Notes under the pieces: model-generated
Told to the model about the DNA's origin: nothing
The model's database searches: none
The model's input: the letters and a program-made list of their open reading frames with translations, nothing else
Translations under genes and position numbers: made by a program
DNA from: Lithobates sylvaticus
Taxonomy: Eukaryota > Chordata > Amphibia > Anura > Ranidae
Assembly: GCA_028564925.1 (NCBI GenBank)
Contig: CM053031.1
Coordinates: 166,149,084-166,213,083, forward strand
Reading direction: 5' to 3'
DNA: 64,000 nucleotides
Shown here: in pieces, positions 31,568-44,193 of the stretch
Layout: the number at the start of each line of letters is the position of its first letter
How positions within the stretch are numbered: the stretch's first letter is position 1

Positions 31568-31633
31568 CTTGTTTATGCACCTTCAAAATTTAATAAAATA
31601 TGATTGATAAAAAAAAAAAAGTACATAAACTTC

Positions 31634-31899
31634 TTTTAGGCAGATTGGATGCAGATTAGAGTGTTTTTCGTCCCATAGGAATGAAAAACACCCAGCATTT
31701 TACAAGTATTTTATAAATGTTTTGTTGCTTGTTTTCTGATCAAACAGCATTTCTCCACCCATAATCTCCTCAACATAGTGCTCTCTATTGGCTAAAAAAA
31801 AGGCATGAATACAAATCTAAAATGCTGGTATACACTTGCAAAACTCTCAAATAAAAACACCTGAAAATCGATCTGCTCAGGTGTGAATGCTGCCTAAAA
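31634..31899. mobile_element. Small MITE with ttttaggcag termini
   Basis: Perfect 10-base terminal inverted repeats, ttttaggcag (31634-31643) and ctgcctaaaa (31890-31899), bound about 266 bases. The interior has further inverted pairs around cagcattttac and aaaatgctggta. No clear target duplication was seen and the superfamily is unknown. Confidence 0.5.
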
Positions 31900-32757
31900 C
31901 TAGTAGTTTAAATCTTTGCACAGACTTGCTAAGGCAGTTGGTTGTGCAGGCACAATCTCATTGCCTTTGAGCATAAAAAGTAATGAATGAGCTCCAGAAA
32001 CGTGCATGCTCAGACAAGCATACAGATTCTATAGAGATAAGACGATGATGAAACCACAGAATGCCTAGTCTACTGCAGGTTTACATAGGTTGGACTTGAT
32101 GGAGTTGTGTCTTTTTTCAACCTCACCTACTATGTAACTATGTAAGGTTTATTTTCTGGGAATAACAGAGATCAAACAAGGTTTAAAAACCTTATCAATT
32201 CTATAATGCACATAATGGTCCTCAGGGGCTGTTTTAAAGTTGCACAAAGAATAGAAGTTAATGTGGCATATAAATGCCATATTGGAATAATTTTCATTTG
32301 ACGCTTAGGGTATAAAGTGCCACCTTTATGAGAATAATGAGTGTGGTTCCCTTTTTAGTTCTTAGTAAGGAGGCCAGGTTATATTCTGGACTGATATTTG
32401 GTGCATTTACAAAGCATCCCCTCCCATTACTTTCCTGCTCGATATTTACGCATTTAGATATCATTCAGGAAGTATAGAAGGCAGTGGTACAATTGCTAAA
32501 TGGACTGTACTTGCACATTTTTGCAGCTCTCCTGAACTTCACAGACATTTGGTGCCTGCTTTAGATTGGACCACCTTCTGCTGAGAAGATGTCTCTAGCA
32601 GCCCTTTCTGGATATCCTAGCAACTTGTCCACATAACTCCCTTATATTTGAAACCGTAAAAAAAGGCAATGACATAGCAGGTTAAATCGATAATAATAAC
32701 ATACTGTACATTCAGTAGTTTAAAAAAGCAGATGAACGGTAACAGCACATGTCAAAT
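31900..32757. other. Non-coding stretch with a CR1 tail
   Basis: No gene seen. At 32086-32146 a short piece (aggttggacttgatggagtt, ttttttcaacctcacctact, atgtaactatgta) is the plus-strand form of the CR1-type 3' tail found at 18507 and 44194. The remainder is ordinary AT-rich sequence. Confidence 0.5.
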
Positions 32758-33500
32758 TGCAATTTCTTGGAGCTAGCGCAGCTCTTCAAGATGGCGGACA
32801 CGTGATCCATGAGCTCCGGTCTCGCTCCCGTTCCACAGCCCCTGCACAGCTTCAACAGTAACCGATCGCAATGGGGGTAATCTACCACGACCCCTCGGAC
32901 CTCCTAGCACTATATGGGAAAAATTGGGGACCAGCAATCCTCCTACTACCGAGCCACACAAACACTGCAGCCTTCCTCCACTATGGATTGCTATCTGACT
33001 AGGCCCCAATCCCCGGTCACGATTTCACAGGGAGACCCGGAGGATTACATCAGTACCATGATGGCGGAGGATGGCTCTCAGCAGGCTCTCCCCCCACATA
33101 TCCCCCCTTCTCCTCAGCCTGTATTAATGCCTGAGATGCTGGATCTTAAACTCCAGGCTCTGGCCCAACAGCTCACCAGGGGCATTGCCCAGGAGATGGG
33201 AAATATCTCCAGAGAACTGGGTGAGCGCACAGCTACCTTGGAAACAAAGTTTGATGAAACTTTGCTCTATGTTCAGGCTCTAGAAGAGGAGAATGCCTTC
33301 CTTAAAAATTCTGTGGCTCACAATAATATTAGACCCTAACTCCTGGGCCTATTCAACACCCTAGCACCTGACATTGTGGACATGACCGGGCCCATAGGTC
33401 CTTGGCCCCCAAACCCCCTGTGGGGGCCAAACTGCATGACATAGTGATAAGGTTCCACTACTATGAAAGCAAAGAGGTGCTCACTTTGCCCAATCACAAC

Positions 33501-36432
33501 TAGGGATGAGCCGAACACCCCCCCGTTCGGCTCGCACCAGAACCCGCGAACGGACCTAAAGTCCGTGCGAGCTTTAGAACCCTATTAGTTATAATGGATG
33601 CGAACGTTCGAAATTAAAAGTGCTCATTTTAAAGGCTAATATGCATGTTAATGTCATAAAAAGTGTTTGGGGACCTGGGTCCTGCCCCAGGGGACATGTA
33701 TCAATGCAAAAAATTTTTTTAAAAACGGCCGTTTTTTCAGGAGCAGTGATTTTAATAATGCTTAAATTGAAACAATAAAAGTGTAATATTCCTTTAAATT
33801 TCGTACCTGGGGGGTGTCTATAGTATGCCTGTAAAGGGGCGCATGTTTCCCGTGTTTAGAACTGTCTCTGCGCAAAGTGTCATTTTTGAAAGTAAAAAAG
33901 CTATTTAAAATCACTCGCGGCTAATGTTAATTCACGGCTCCCGTAACACAGAGAACAGTGATTCATTGAAACTCATTCATAAAAAAAAGTCATTGATAAA
34001 AAAAAAAAAAAAATGAAAAAAAAAAAAGCGTAGGGGTCCCCCAAATTCAATAACCAGGCCCTTCAGGTCTGGGATGGATATTAAGGGGGATCCCAGCCAA
34101 AAAAAAAAAAAAAAAATGGCGTAGGGTCCCCCTCAAAATCCATACCAGACCCTTGAGGTCTGGTATGGATTTTAAGGGGAACCCTAGCCAAAAAAAATGG
34201 CGTGGGGTCCCCCTCAAAATCCATACCAGACCCTTATCCGAGCACGCAACCTGGCAGGCCGCAGGAAAAGAGGGGGGGACGAGAGCGGCCCCCCCTCTCG
34301 CCTGAACCGTACCAGGCCACATGCCCTCAACATTGGGAGGATGCTTTGGGGGTCTAAGACCCCTAAAGCACCTTGTCCCCATGTTGATTAGGACAAGGGC
34401 CTCTTCCCCACAACCCTGGCCGGTGGTTGTGGGGGTCTGCGGGCGGGGGGCTTATCGGAATCTGGAAGCCCCCTTTAACAAGGGGACCCCCAGATCCCGG
34501 CCCCCCCCCTGTGTGAAATGGTAAGGGGGTACAAAAGTACCCCTACCATTTCACCAAAAAAGTGGCAAAAATGGTAAAAAGGACAGGAGACAGTCTTTGA
34601 CAATTCCTTTATTAAAATCTTCTTTCTTCTTTCTTCATCCTTCGGATTCTTCATCTTCTCCTTCCTTCATCTTCTTCCATCTTCTTCTTCCATTTTCTTC
34701 TTCCTCCGATCCGCTTCTTCTTGCGCTGGTCTTCTCGTCCTTCTCGTCCGGCATCTTCTTCCGTCGGCGTCGGTGTCGGTGTCTTCTTGGGCCGCTCCGC
34801 GCAATGGGAGGCTCCCGCTGTGTGAGGCTCCGCTCCATCTGACAGGTCTTTTAAAACGGAGGGCACCTGGTGACCCCGCCCCCCTCTGACATCATGGGGA
34901 AAGCCATCATGGAATTCCCCATGACGTCCCTGTGCGTCAGAGGGGGCGGGGTCACCAGGTGCCCTCCATTATAAAAGACCTGTCAGACGGAGCGGAGCCT
35001 CACACAGCGGGAGCCTCCCATTGCGCGGAGCGGCCCAAGAAGAGACAGAGACACCGACGCCGACGCCGACGGAAGAAGATGCCGGACGAGAAGGACGAGA
35101 AGACCAGCGCAAGAAGAAGCGGATCGGAGGAAGAAGAAAATGGAAGAAGAAGATGGAAGAAGATGAAGGAAGGAGAAGATGAAGAAACCGAAGGATGAAG
35201 AAAGAAGAAAGAAGATTTTAATAAAGGAATTGTCAAAGACTGTCTCCTGTCCTTTTTACCATTTTTGCCACTTTTTTGGTGAAATGGTAGGGGTACTTTT
35301 GTACCCCCTTACCATTTCACACAGGGGGGGGGCCGGGATCTGGGGGTCCCCTTGTTAAAGGGGGCTTCCAGATTCCGATAAGCCCCCCGCCCGCAGACCC
35401 CCACAACCACCGGCCAGGGTTGTGGGGAAGAGGCCCTTGTCCTAATCAACATGGGGACAAGGTGCTTTAGGGGTCTTAGACCCCCAAAGCATCCTCCCAA
35501 TGTTGAGGGCATGTGGCCTGGTACGGTTCAGGCGAGAGGGGGGGCCGCTCTCGTCCCCCCCTCTTTTCCTGCGGCCTGCCAGGTTGCGTGCTCGGATAAG
35601 GGTCTGGTATGGATTTTGAGGGGGACCCCACGCCATTTTTTTTGGCTAGGGTTCCCCTTAAAATCCATACCAGACCTCAAGGGTCTGGTATGGATTTTGA
35701 GGGGGACCCTACGCCATTTTTTTTTTTTTTTTTTTGGCTGGGATCCCCCTTAATATCCATCCCAGACCTGAAGGGCCTGGTTATTGAATTTGGGGGGACC
35801 CCTACGCTTTTTTTTTTGTTTTTTATTAATGAATGACAGCTCTCTGTGTTACAGGAGCCATCAATTCATTAGCCGCGAGTGATTTAAATAGCTTTCTTCC
35901 TGCAAAAATGACACTTTTTTGCAGGGAAAGTTCTAAGCACAGGAAACCTGCCCTCCTTCACAGGCTACCTATAGACACCCCCCAGATGTGATACTGCAAT
36001 GCTGTTCTAACAGCATGCACACACATATCCCCAGAAATAAAGAACATATTGTTGTCAGCAGTCAGCAGCACACTGACACGCTGACACTGTGAGTGAAACA
36101 TAATATGCGAGGCCGCCGCCGCGGCGGCCTCTTATACCGTGGGGCGTGTATTAAAGCCCCTGAGCTATAATTGGCTACAGGCATCCTGCCTGTAGCCAAT
36201 TATGGCTCTCCTCGCTGCCGGCGCTGTGATTGGCCAAGCATGCGGGGTCACAGTGCATGCTTGGCCAATCATCAGCCAGCATTGCACTGCGCGGGCCGCA
36301 ATGCATTGCGGGGCCGCTCGCATCACACGAATTTGATGCGAGCGGTCCCAATAGTTCTGGGCTCGCCGAGCGAGCGAACACCCGGTGCTCGATTCGAACA
36401 TGGGTTCGAATCGAACACCGGGCTCATCCTTA
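33501..36432. mobile_element. hAT-3: non-autonomous hAT that is a long palindrome
   Basis: Termini are TAGGGATGAGCC (33501) and GGCTCATCCTTA (to 36432). The flanking 8-mers are ATCACAAC at 33493-33500 and 36433-36440. TAGGG-type ends with 8-base duplications define hAT. Almost the whole 2932-base element is one inverted repeat around about 34912. No transposase is encoded; open frames such as those at 34597-34842 and 34932-35198 are mirror images of each other in simple GA- or CT-rich DNA. The right end near 36115-36430 is rich in CpG and contains ggccgccgccgcggcggcc. It interrupts ORF1 of L1-E. Confidence 0.85.
34030..35805. repeat. Near-identical inverted arms at the core of hAT-3
   Basis: Positions from about 34047 to 34780 pair with 35786 to 35053 without length change over long stretches (sums of 69833). 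Examples are 34321-34524 against 35309-35512 and 34197-34391 against 35442-35636, which translate identically on opposite strands. Nearer the centre the right arm has about 8 extra bases in a GAC-rich step (35040-35072), and a non-paired spacer of about 45 bases (34891-34935) forms the loop. Outside 34030 and 35805 the arms still correspond but are clearly more diverged. In vivo this could form a hairpin or cruciform with arms near 0.87 kb. Confidence 0.85.
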
Positions 36433-37329
36433 ATCACAACCGATCCAGTATTGAATACAAGGGAGACAAAATTCAACTATTCATCGACCTCTCCCCAATC
36501 ACCCTGGCCAAACGCCACTCACTACAGCCCATCACCTCTCACCTTCAACTACACGAGGTCCCCTATTATTGGGACTTCCCCTTTCGCCTCAATGTCACTA
36601 AGGATGGTGTCCAAAATCTCCTTCGAGACATGCAAGAAGGAGATGCCTTTCTCAAGCGCCTAGGCCTCCCACCATTGCCTGCAGAAGAAGGTCAGTTTGC
36701 ACCTGCCACCTCACACCCTCTGCCACCTCCTTCTAAGATTTGGACACCAGTGAGAGGAAGGGGATCGAGGGCCTACTCCACACCCCAGCGTTCTCAATGT
36801 ACCAGGCTACCTACTTGACCTACTGGGAGTCATCGTTTTTGCCCTTCTTTCTTCCCACATGGGAACCCATCTCCCCATCGACCCCTTCTATTTTCTTGAC
36901 CCACGGAGGTGCCTTGAACTGTTTTTTTTCTACTGGCTAACTTCTACACCCTGGCGGAACGTCACGTTTTTCCTCCTGTTGGAGACTGCTTTGCTCCCCC
37001 ACATGTCCTCTGGCTGTGGCAGAGGATTCCTGAGACGCGAGAGCCTCTCAGGCCTACACCTGATGTTTACATTTTTTTAGTTTTTTGGGCCAAACCGGCC
37101 TTCTTGTTACTACGCTGCAATATTTTTTTTGGTCCATTTTTTGGACTTTGTATTTTTTATTGTTGTTTTCTTTTTTCCTTTTTTTCCCCTGCATTAATGT
37201 TGATCAGTTTTTTTACTCTATGTGGCATAATAGATTACTACCTGTTATAAGGCTATATATGTGTGTCTGTACCGATGGACTATCGCCCACTATACTGAAG
37301 GTTCAATGGCTAAATTTCATGGCTATACT

Positions 37330-40300
37330 ATGGCTTTGAAACTGCTGTCTTATAACGTGAAAGGTCTGAATTCCATAAAAAAAGATGGATGGCTTTAAAG
37401 GAGTTCAGAGCCTCCAGGGCGGATGTGATCCTGATGCAGGAGATTCACTTCCATGCTAGGGGATCTCTGAAATTTGTTTTGAAGTATTTCCCGGTGTCTT
37501 CTATGTCTGACTCATCTGGAAAGGCTGGGGTTGCAGTGCTGATCAGACGCTCCTGTCCTCTCCAGATCAAGTCCACCCATTTAGATCCCCACGGTCGTTA
37601 TATAATATGCAAGGTACCTATTTGTCTAATCCTATAACACTAATGAATGTATATACTCCAAATGTGGGTCAGATTAAATTCCTTACTGATGCATTTGAAT
37701 GTCTTTTCTCAGCCTTTTATAATGATTGGGGGAGATTTTAATGCTGTCCTCTCTCCCACTCAAGATCAGAAATATTTGTTCCATACTACACCACCCCTCG
37801 CAACACAATCCTTGGCCACCTCCTTTCGTAAATTGACTCAAAGCTACCGTGTGTTTGACGCATGGAGGATCAAACACCCCACTGGTAAACAATATACGTT
37901 TTACTCTTCCCCCATAAGATGTTCTCTAGATTGGACTATTTCCTCGTGTCAGCCCCCCTTTTACCTCATACAGTGTCATCCGGCCTGGGCCCCATCACCT
38001 GGTCAGATCACGTGCCCCTGAGCCTGGATCTTTGCCTCTAAGCTGCATTTCCAAAGAAGGACCACTGGAGACTTAATGAATCTCTGCTGAAACATCCTGA
38101 AACCAAAGATAAACTCTCCCAAGCGCTAACTGATTACTTCCAGCTAAGTACGGGTTCCATATCCAGTCCATCCACCTTATGGGAGGCTCACAAGGCATTC
38201 TTCAGAAGGCAGTGTATCTCTGTAAGCTTGTGAAGAAAGAAGAATGCAGCCCTCTTGAAATCCTCTTTACTAACCAAACTGCTAGCCACCTAACGTTCTC
38301 TGCTCTGCTGTCCCTCGGTGGTTTGACTGCGGGCAGTAACCTCGGTGTGCAATCAAATAAAATCTCTAGATATGTCAGCCATAGAGAAATCCCTCTTACA
38401 CAAACACAAATTTTACGAATTTTACAATAAGCCAAATAGAATGCTGGTCTCCAGGCTCAATCCTAGGCCTTTTATTTCTCCCTCCCAGATCACCTCAAAC
38501 GACCGGATGGTATCCCCACTCATTGCCCACAGACCATGACCCAGGTCTTTGGTGAGTTTTACGATAAACTCTACAACTGCCTTACTCCCAACCTATACTC
38601 CCCATTTGGCCAGGAGGCTTTCGAGGCGTTTATGTCAGACTTGAAGTTGCCTAAACTAACCAGGTCAGATGTGCATGCGCTGAACATCCCCATTACCAGG
38701 GAGGACCTAGCCAATACTGTTAAGAGCCTACCAACCGACAAATCCCCTGGTCCAGATGGCCTCCAATACTCCTACTACAAGACATTTCTCCCAATTCTAT
38801 CAACTCATCTAGTATCCTTATATAACTCTCTTCTTCAGGGTGAGTCACCCAATCAGCAGTTTCTACACTCTTATATCACAGTTATACCTAAACCGGACAA
38901 AGATCCGTCGCTTCCAGATAGCTGCAGGCTGATAGCACTTTTAAACTCAGATTATGAGCTATTCACAAAAATGTTGGCTAACCGCCTTTTCCAATTTTTT
39001 ACAAAACTGATCGATAGAGACCAAGTGGGCTTTATCCCCACTAGACATGCGGTTGACAATACCAGGTGCACTATTGACCTCATTGATATGTTGAATAACG
39101 TACGCAGACCTGCTTTGATCCTCAGCCTCGACGCCCAAAAGGCATTTGATAGATTAAGTTGGCCCTACATGTTTGCGCCCCTTACTAAATTTGGTTTCCA
39201 CAGTCCCTTCATCTCGGCCCTAAAAACCCTCTACTCCAACCCCTCATCCCAGGTCCAAATGGCTTCTTTCACATCCCGATCCTTTCCAATGTCTAATGGC
39301 ACTAGACAGGGTTGCCCTCTCTCCCCACTTCTTTTCCACCTATGCCTAGAACCCCTAGCAGAGGCTGTAAGATCCCATCCTGGCATCTGAGGGGTCCCCA
39401 TGCATCACAGGCAATATAAACTATCTCTATTTGTAGACGAGGTACTTCTTACCAACCTGCATATATCCCTCCTGTCCCTGCATGCTCTCCTATCCAGTTT
39501 AGCTCTCTATCTGGATACAAAATTAACGCATCTAAAACAGAAGCCCTACCACTGCAGACCTTCTATCGCTCCAAAACTCTTACCCCTATCGCTGGTGCAC
39601 TTCATGTCTCAGGTACCTGGGTGTACAAATCACACTATCGTACTCATCCCTATATTCAGCCAATTATATCCCTCTGCTCAAGGACATCAAGGCCATGCTG
39701 TCTCAATGGAATCACCTCCCAATATCCTGGATAGGTAGGATTAATGTGTTGAAAATGTCAGTTATGCCAAAACTACTGTTTTTTTTTTAAACCCTGCCTA
39801 TCCCTATGGCCCAATTAAAATTGATTAAACAATGGTTTCTTAACTTTATTTGGAAGAACGGGGCACATAGAGTGGCAAGCTCTGTGATATTTCCCCCCAG
39901 AAGCCATGGAGGACTAGGAGCCCCGGCCCTTTACAAATATTACCTGGCCTCCCACCTTCATGCAGTGGAGGCCTGTTACAGTTTAAGGCCGCCGAATAGG
40001 TGGATGGAAATAGAGATGGGTTCTCTATTTCCGGCTCATCTCTGCTCTCTTGTACGCCTGCATTATTTTCAGATCCCAAACTCCATAGCCTCTGTTTGGG
40101 CCCTATGTTGTTTTCACTGAGCATATGACGCTCATGTCATACCAAATTCTCCCTCTCATCCCGTGCCCCCTCTCTCTAATGTAATCCTTAATCCCTTAAT
40201 GCCTGACAGCCTATCCCCCAACTTTGCCACTTTGTACACCCGGTCACACATAAATGTCGCCTTTTGCAGACTTCCAATCTAAGTATCAGATCCCAAGTCA

Positions 40301-40971
40301 TATGTCATATTCCTTTCTCCAAATAACCCACTACTTCTCAACTCTCTCCCCATCCCTTACCCTTTCCAAACCACAACTTTTGAACTCATCTGTTCCCAGG
40401 GCCCCCACCATACGCAACTAATATCTGCTTTATACCAATTGCTTCAGGAGACCCCTCCTACTCCTACATGCGCAAATGGACTCAAAATATACAACAACCA
40501 ATCTTCTTCCAAAAGTGGGCCAAAATATGGACCTCAACTTCCAAAATATCCAGATGTGTGGCGCAGAGAGAAACAGCATTTAAAGTGTTATTTTTTTGGC
40601 ATAGGACCCCCAAGGTATTACATAATTTTGACCCCTCCCTCTCCCCCCTCTGTTGGAGATGTGGTAAAACTAGAGGACCTCACTACCATATCTTCTGGCA
40701 GTGTAAATTGATTGTTCCTTTCTGGTCCATGGTGATGTCTCTGCTCCAGCAAATTTTTGAGTCCCCCTTTTTGCTGGATATGTTATATCTCCTCCTGGGC
40801 CTCCCATTTCTGGGTCTGGGAAAGATCTTGAATAGATTGGCTTCCTATATTTTACTAGCTGCTAAGAGAGTCTTTCCATTGCGTTGGCTATCTCCCTCCC
40901 CCAAAACCAAGCTCAGTTTCTACAAGCTATTACTGACATACGTAGAATGGAGTATACAACAGCTATGGTAG
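37330..40971 (+). pseudogene. L1-E ORF2, endonuclease and reverse transcriptase remnants
   Basis: ATG at 37330 gives MALKLLSYNVKGLNSIKK, then a shift near 37382. DVILMQEIHFHARG follows, where the family has QETH. The rest of the endonuclease (IMIGGDFNAVLSP near 37725, ITWSDHVPLSLDL near 38000) lies in changing frames. The longest open piece (38536-39390) carries DKSPGPDGL, CRLIALLNSDYELFTKMLA, LILSLDAQKAFDRLSW and NGTRQGCPLSPLLF. The active site near 39427 reads FVDEV instead of FADDV, so the second catalytic D is E. The C-terminal CCHC knuckle is LCWRCGKTRGPHYHIFWQC near 40650. At least six breaks of frame. Dead copy. Confidence 0.82.
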
Positions 40972-41267
40972 AGGATGCTGTTGACAGGTTTGACAAAATC
41001 TGGGATGTGTGGGATCATTCTGAGTATGGGTCTCCTCCTTGAAGGTCTATGTCCCCAGTGTACACCCAGATAACACTCAAATGTCATTGGCTATAGCCTT
41101 TTCAGTAGTTTTGCCTGTATTATGATCAACATATTTTTATTTTTTATTTTTATTTCTTTGTTATTTCTTTTTATTTTTGAGTTCTCTGACTTTAATGTGT
41201 ATAACTTGCTTTATCTGTATTCCAATAAACTTTCAATAAAAATGCAATAAAAAAAATGCAATTTCTT

Positions 41268-44157
41268 TTACTTAGTTTTTATTGAAAAAAAGGCAAAATG
41301 AACATACAATCAGTATACATTGAGCTTTTGTGTTAAATACAATTGATGTAGCTGACATCATACAAACAAAGTACTTAAGTGCCAGAACAGAACATACTCT
41401 ACTTGCTGGTAAAGCTAGTAGAGGCATTTAGACAGGTGACTAAATAATAAAATACAACAGAATCATATTAGACCTAAGGTGTTATAACCAATAGGGACAT
41501 TTGAAAAATATCACAAGAAAAGCCATAAGCAGTTTTATAATAATTGGAGATGTTGGGAACTCCCAAACTTTTCTTGGTCATCTGTTTGTATAATACATGT
41601 TTATTCAAACGTGGTGGTCTAGTGGAGCCTACAATAAACTTGAAAATAAGTCATCAAAATTTAATTTATAAAAAAAAAGTAAAAAAGGACTTAATAAAAA
41701 AAAAGCGATTATGTCCCTTTTAGGATTATGTTTGTCACTTTTACCATATTTAACAAGACAATATATCAGGATAAATGTATAGGTCAAAATTACAACATTT
41801 AATTTATCAAACATACTCAGGGGGCCTCATTAATAGGAGAAACATGTTCAGGGTCATCTACCATGAGTTTCTACGCTTGCCCTCATTAGTGTAATGGATA
41901 TCACATTAGATCATATTTTACATCATATTACAACATATTTTAAAATAATTTACTCTTTTAATTTACCTCAAGGACATAAATAAATGTAGGAAAATAAATG
42001 TCTAATATATACTGCAAAGTTTTAACTGATAAGAAACTGTTTCAGATATAACTAGGTGTATTTTAATTCCATCTCGTAATCTCTTTATTCTCTTTAATGC
42101 AAATTTTACATTATGATACAATTACCAGACATAAAGACATCATTATCCTGTAAGAGCCTTCACTCTGGATTCATTGGTATACATTTGTTACATTTCCCAG
42201 TGTAGGAAAAATGTGTGGACCGGAGAAAACAACATGTTTTGAATAGGGTCTGTTTACACCAATGCAGTGCAGTGCTTTGGAAAAAAGTCCTGCATGCTGC
42301 ATTTTGATGGTATTGATTGTATTTTGTAATTTTTGCAGATTTAATCACCCAGTAAAAGAATAAAGCTGCATGTAGCTAAAAAATACCAGACATGTAAGTA
42401 ACTACAGTATACAACACTAGTTTTCTTTCCATTAGCAGTCACACCATCGCCAGACCCACACAAAAGAACACTGCCTATTACTCCATCTACACCACCCATC
42501 CCAATATGTGCCAAACAGGGGTTGCAAGTGTTATATTGAGTCACACTGGAACATTTTAGAAGCCTGCAAATCAGAAATCAAACCATATCCCCCAATGAAA
42601 CTGTCATGGTTACCATGGCAACACTTGGAAATCTCTTCTTCCTTTTTCAGTGCATGTCAGTAGATCTCAAGTCAGCCCCAGTCTCCTCCCATCTATCTTC
42701 CTTTCACAAACTTTCAACTTTGTGTGGATAGACAGAAGTGGTCCTAAAATACTGCCATCCTTTCACCTGTACAGAGAACCTCTTCTTTACATTTGTCTAT
42801 CTAAGCTATCTCAAACGTTTCTATTTTTAATATAATTTACCCATGTATCCAAAAATGGCATCAATTAACCCAATATAACACTCAAGTAGTGTTCCAAATG
42901 TAGGTATATTATGTAGGATAATTACCAAAAAATACAGTAGCAAAATCCAAAAAAGAATGGATTTGTATTTTTTACATTTTATTGTTTTACTGCTCTGACG
43001 GCATTAAAAAACACTTTAAAAATACACTGGAATTACAGCAGTTAGACTTCCAAAGACTGTAAATACTGTAGCTTGCACAGATAAAAAATATACAGCAGCA
43101 AGCGACTTTCTTCACACAGATCTCAAGGCCATTTATCACATTTTATCTCAGAAAAACATCCATGTAATACATTTACTGGCAGTTGTATTTCTCATATCCT
43201 CTCTAATAACATCCATGAATTCATTCAGGCCAGTTACACAGCTAACAAAAGCTCTGTAATAATACATACCACTGTAGACACTCCGTTTCACACTTCTTGT
43301 GGGAATTAGTAGGGGTAATTGGATATACTCCAACTTGGAATATATTGCATTGGGATTTCTGTGGTGATCCTACTGTGATCAAGAGCAATGCAAAATGCAT
43401 TTTAATTATAATTTAAGTAAAAAAAAAAAAAAAAAAAAGAAGAAGCTATTTTAGATATTTCTAAAAATAACAACATGGCAAGGCAAAATATTGTTTTTTA
43501 ATTTTTTTCTAGGTTAGCGTTACCATGGCATTTCTATATTTTTTGTTATGTGCTTAAAAAATGAAACGCATTTAGACAGTTGCAGTTAATAACTTTGATG
43601 TAAGAATGTCACATACATGTATTTAACATTGCAGTCTCTACTGTATCAGTTTTATAGATGCTACCAGTCGATTGTGTGTGACTGTGTGTGTGTGTGTGTG
43701 TATGTATTTATGTGTTTTTTTTTTTCTATTGTTTATTTTTGGTGCAAAGTGGACAGTTTATATTAAGAGCTTGTCTTCCCTACTATCCCTCTCCTCCCGC
43801 CCCCCAATTTATATTCAAAACTATAGGAGCAATATAAAGAATGTGAAAACAACAGATGTAATGTCACCTTACCAGCACAAGGTTATAGATGGATAAAAAT
43901 ATACAGCAAGTTATGTCAAGGCTTCAAAGAACATTTTCACTTAGTTAAGTAAAAGGCACCCTTTCATGCAGAAAAGATTGATATCTGGAAAAGCTACATT
44001 CCTATGGCAGGTATGTTCTGAAGGTGGCAGACAGCCCCGTTTTGCATTCCCTATATGACAAATGCTGTTATCTTGTTCAAATGCTGGTATAGGATTATGT
44101 TTATGGAGGTTTTCTATTTATTATTTCTTTTTTTCTTCTATTGGTTTAACTCAATGG
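41268..44157. other. AT-rich stretch without a recognised gene
   Basis: No gene seen. The first 370 bases (gtttttattgaaaaaaaggc, ttgagcttttgtgtta) look like the minus-strand 3' end of another L1 but lack coding sequence to prove it. A 20-base A-run lies near 43420. Reading frames are short and show no known domain. Confidence 0.4.
43668..43713. repeat. (TG)n microsatellite
   Basis: An imperfect alternating TG tract (tgtgtgtgactgtgtgtgtg and onward) of about 45 bases followed by a T-run. Likely length-variable. Confidence 0.85.
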
Positions 44158-44193
44158 AATTTTTTCAACCTAACTATGTAAAGTAGATTACAT

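Larger units (their letters stand above)
21918..31620 (+). mobile_element. L1-D: decayed Tx1-clade L1 carrying hAT-1 and hAT-2
   Basis: The first recognisable part (about 21940-22119) is the end of the endonuclease, with DVWRNVHGTEKDYTFYSN and IIWSDHALTSLTLHLDQ. The same frame resumes after hAT-1 at 29058 with SNPSAKMWRLNTYLIHNP. The linker (FNFYSASNKIATYLLNQIKH near 29390, FAEYYNELYNLN near 29520) and reverse-transcriptase pieces (APAPDAFGNEYYKNF near 29700, HQDQVGFVKGYQASDGTRC near 29900, LLLSVDAEKALDQVHWLYL near 30000) follow with stops and frame changes. From about 30170 the sequence jumps to a 3' UTR, interrupted by hAT-2, ending in an A-rich tail near 31608-31620. Most of the reverse transcriptase and everything after it were therefore deleted. 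The 5' end is truncated. Oldest layer of this nest. Confidence 0.75.
32914..36818 (+). pseudogene. L1-E ORF1, split by hAT-3 and frameshifted
   Basis: The first part (32914-33339) gives a proline- and serine-rich N-terminus and a coiled coil (LDLKLQALAQQLTRGIAQEM, TLETKFDETLLYVQALEEEN). After a stop at 33337-33339 the RRM-like region is seen in shifted frames up to VIRFHYYESKEVLTLPNHN at 33500. It resumes after hAT-3 at 36441 with RSSIEYKGDKIQLFIDLSPI, the C-terminal domain (PYYWDFPFRLNVTKDGVQNL) and a proline-rich tail ending at 36818. Normal ORF1 layout otherwise. The exact match of the two halves at NHN/RSS confirms where hAT-3 entered. Confidence 0.78.
32769..41256 (+). mobile_element. 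L1-E: Tx1-clade L1, full length but decayed, carrying hAT-3
   Basis: Bounded by TGCAATTTCTT at 32758-32768 and 41257-41267, an 11-base target duplication. It begins with a 5' leader (agctcttcaagatggcggac), has ORF1 split by hAT-3, a 500-base T-rich spacer (36819-37329) with no gene, ORF2 (37330-40971) and a 3' UTR ending ccaataaactttcaataaaa before a short A-run. Without hAT-3 it is about 5.5 kb, a usual full length. ORF2 has several frameshifts and stops, so it is older than L1-A and L1-C. Confidence 0.83.

Noticed and set aside
34597-35236. Open frames with serine-rich or lysine/glutamate-rich products
   Set aside because: They are mirror images on the two arms of the hAT-3 palindrome and consist of simple GA or CT repeats.
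36395-36425. B-box-like GGTTCGAATC, suggesting a tRNA or tRNA-derived SINE
   Set aside because: It is part of the self-complementary end of hAT-3 (ggttcgaatcgaac); no A box, acceptor stem or cloverleaf is seen nearby.
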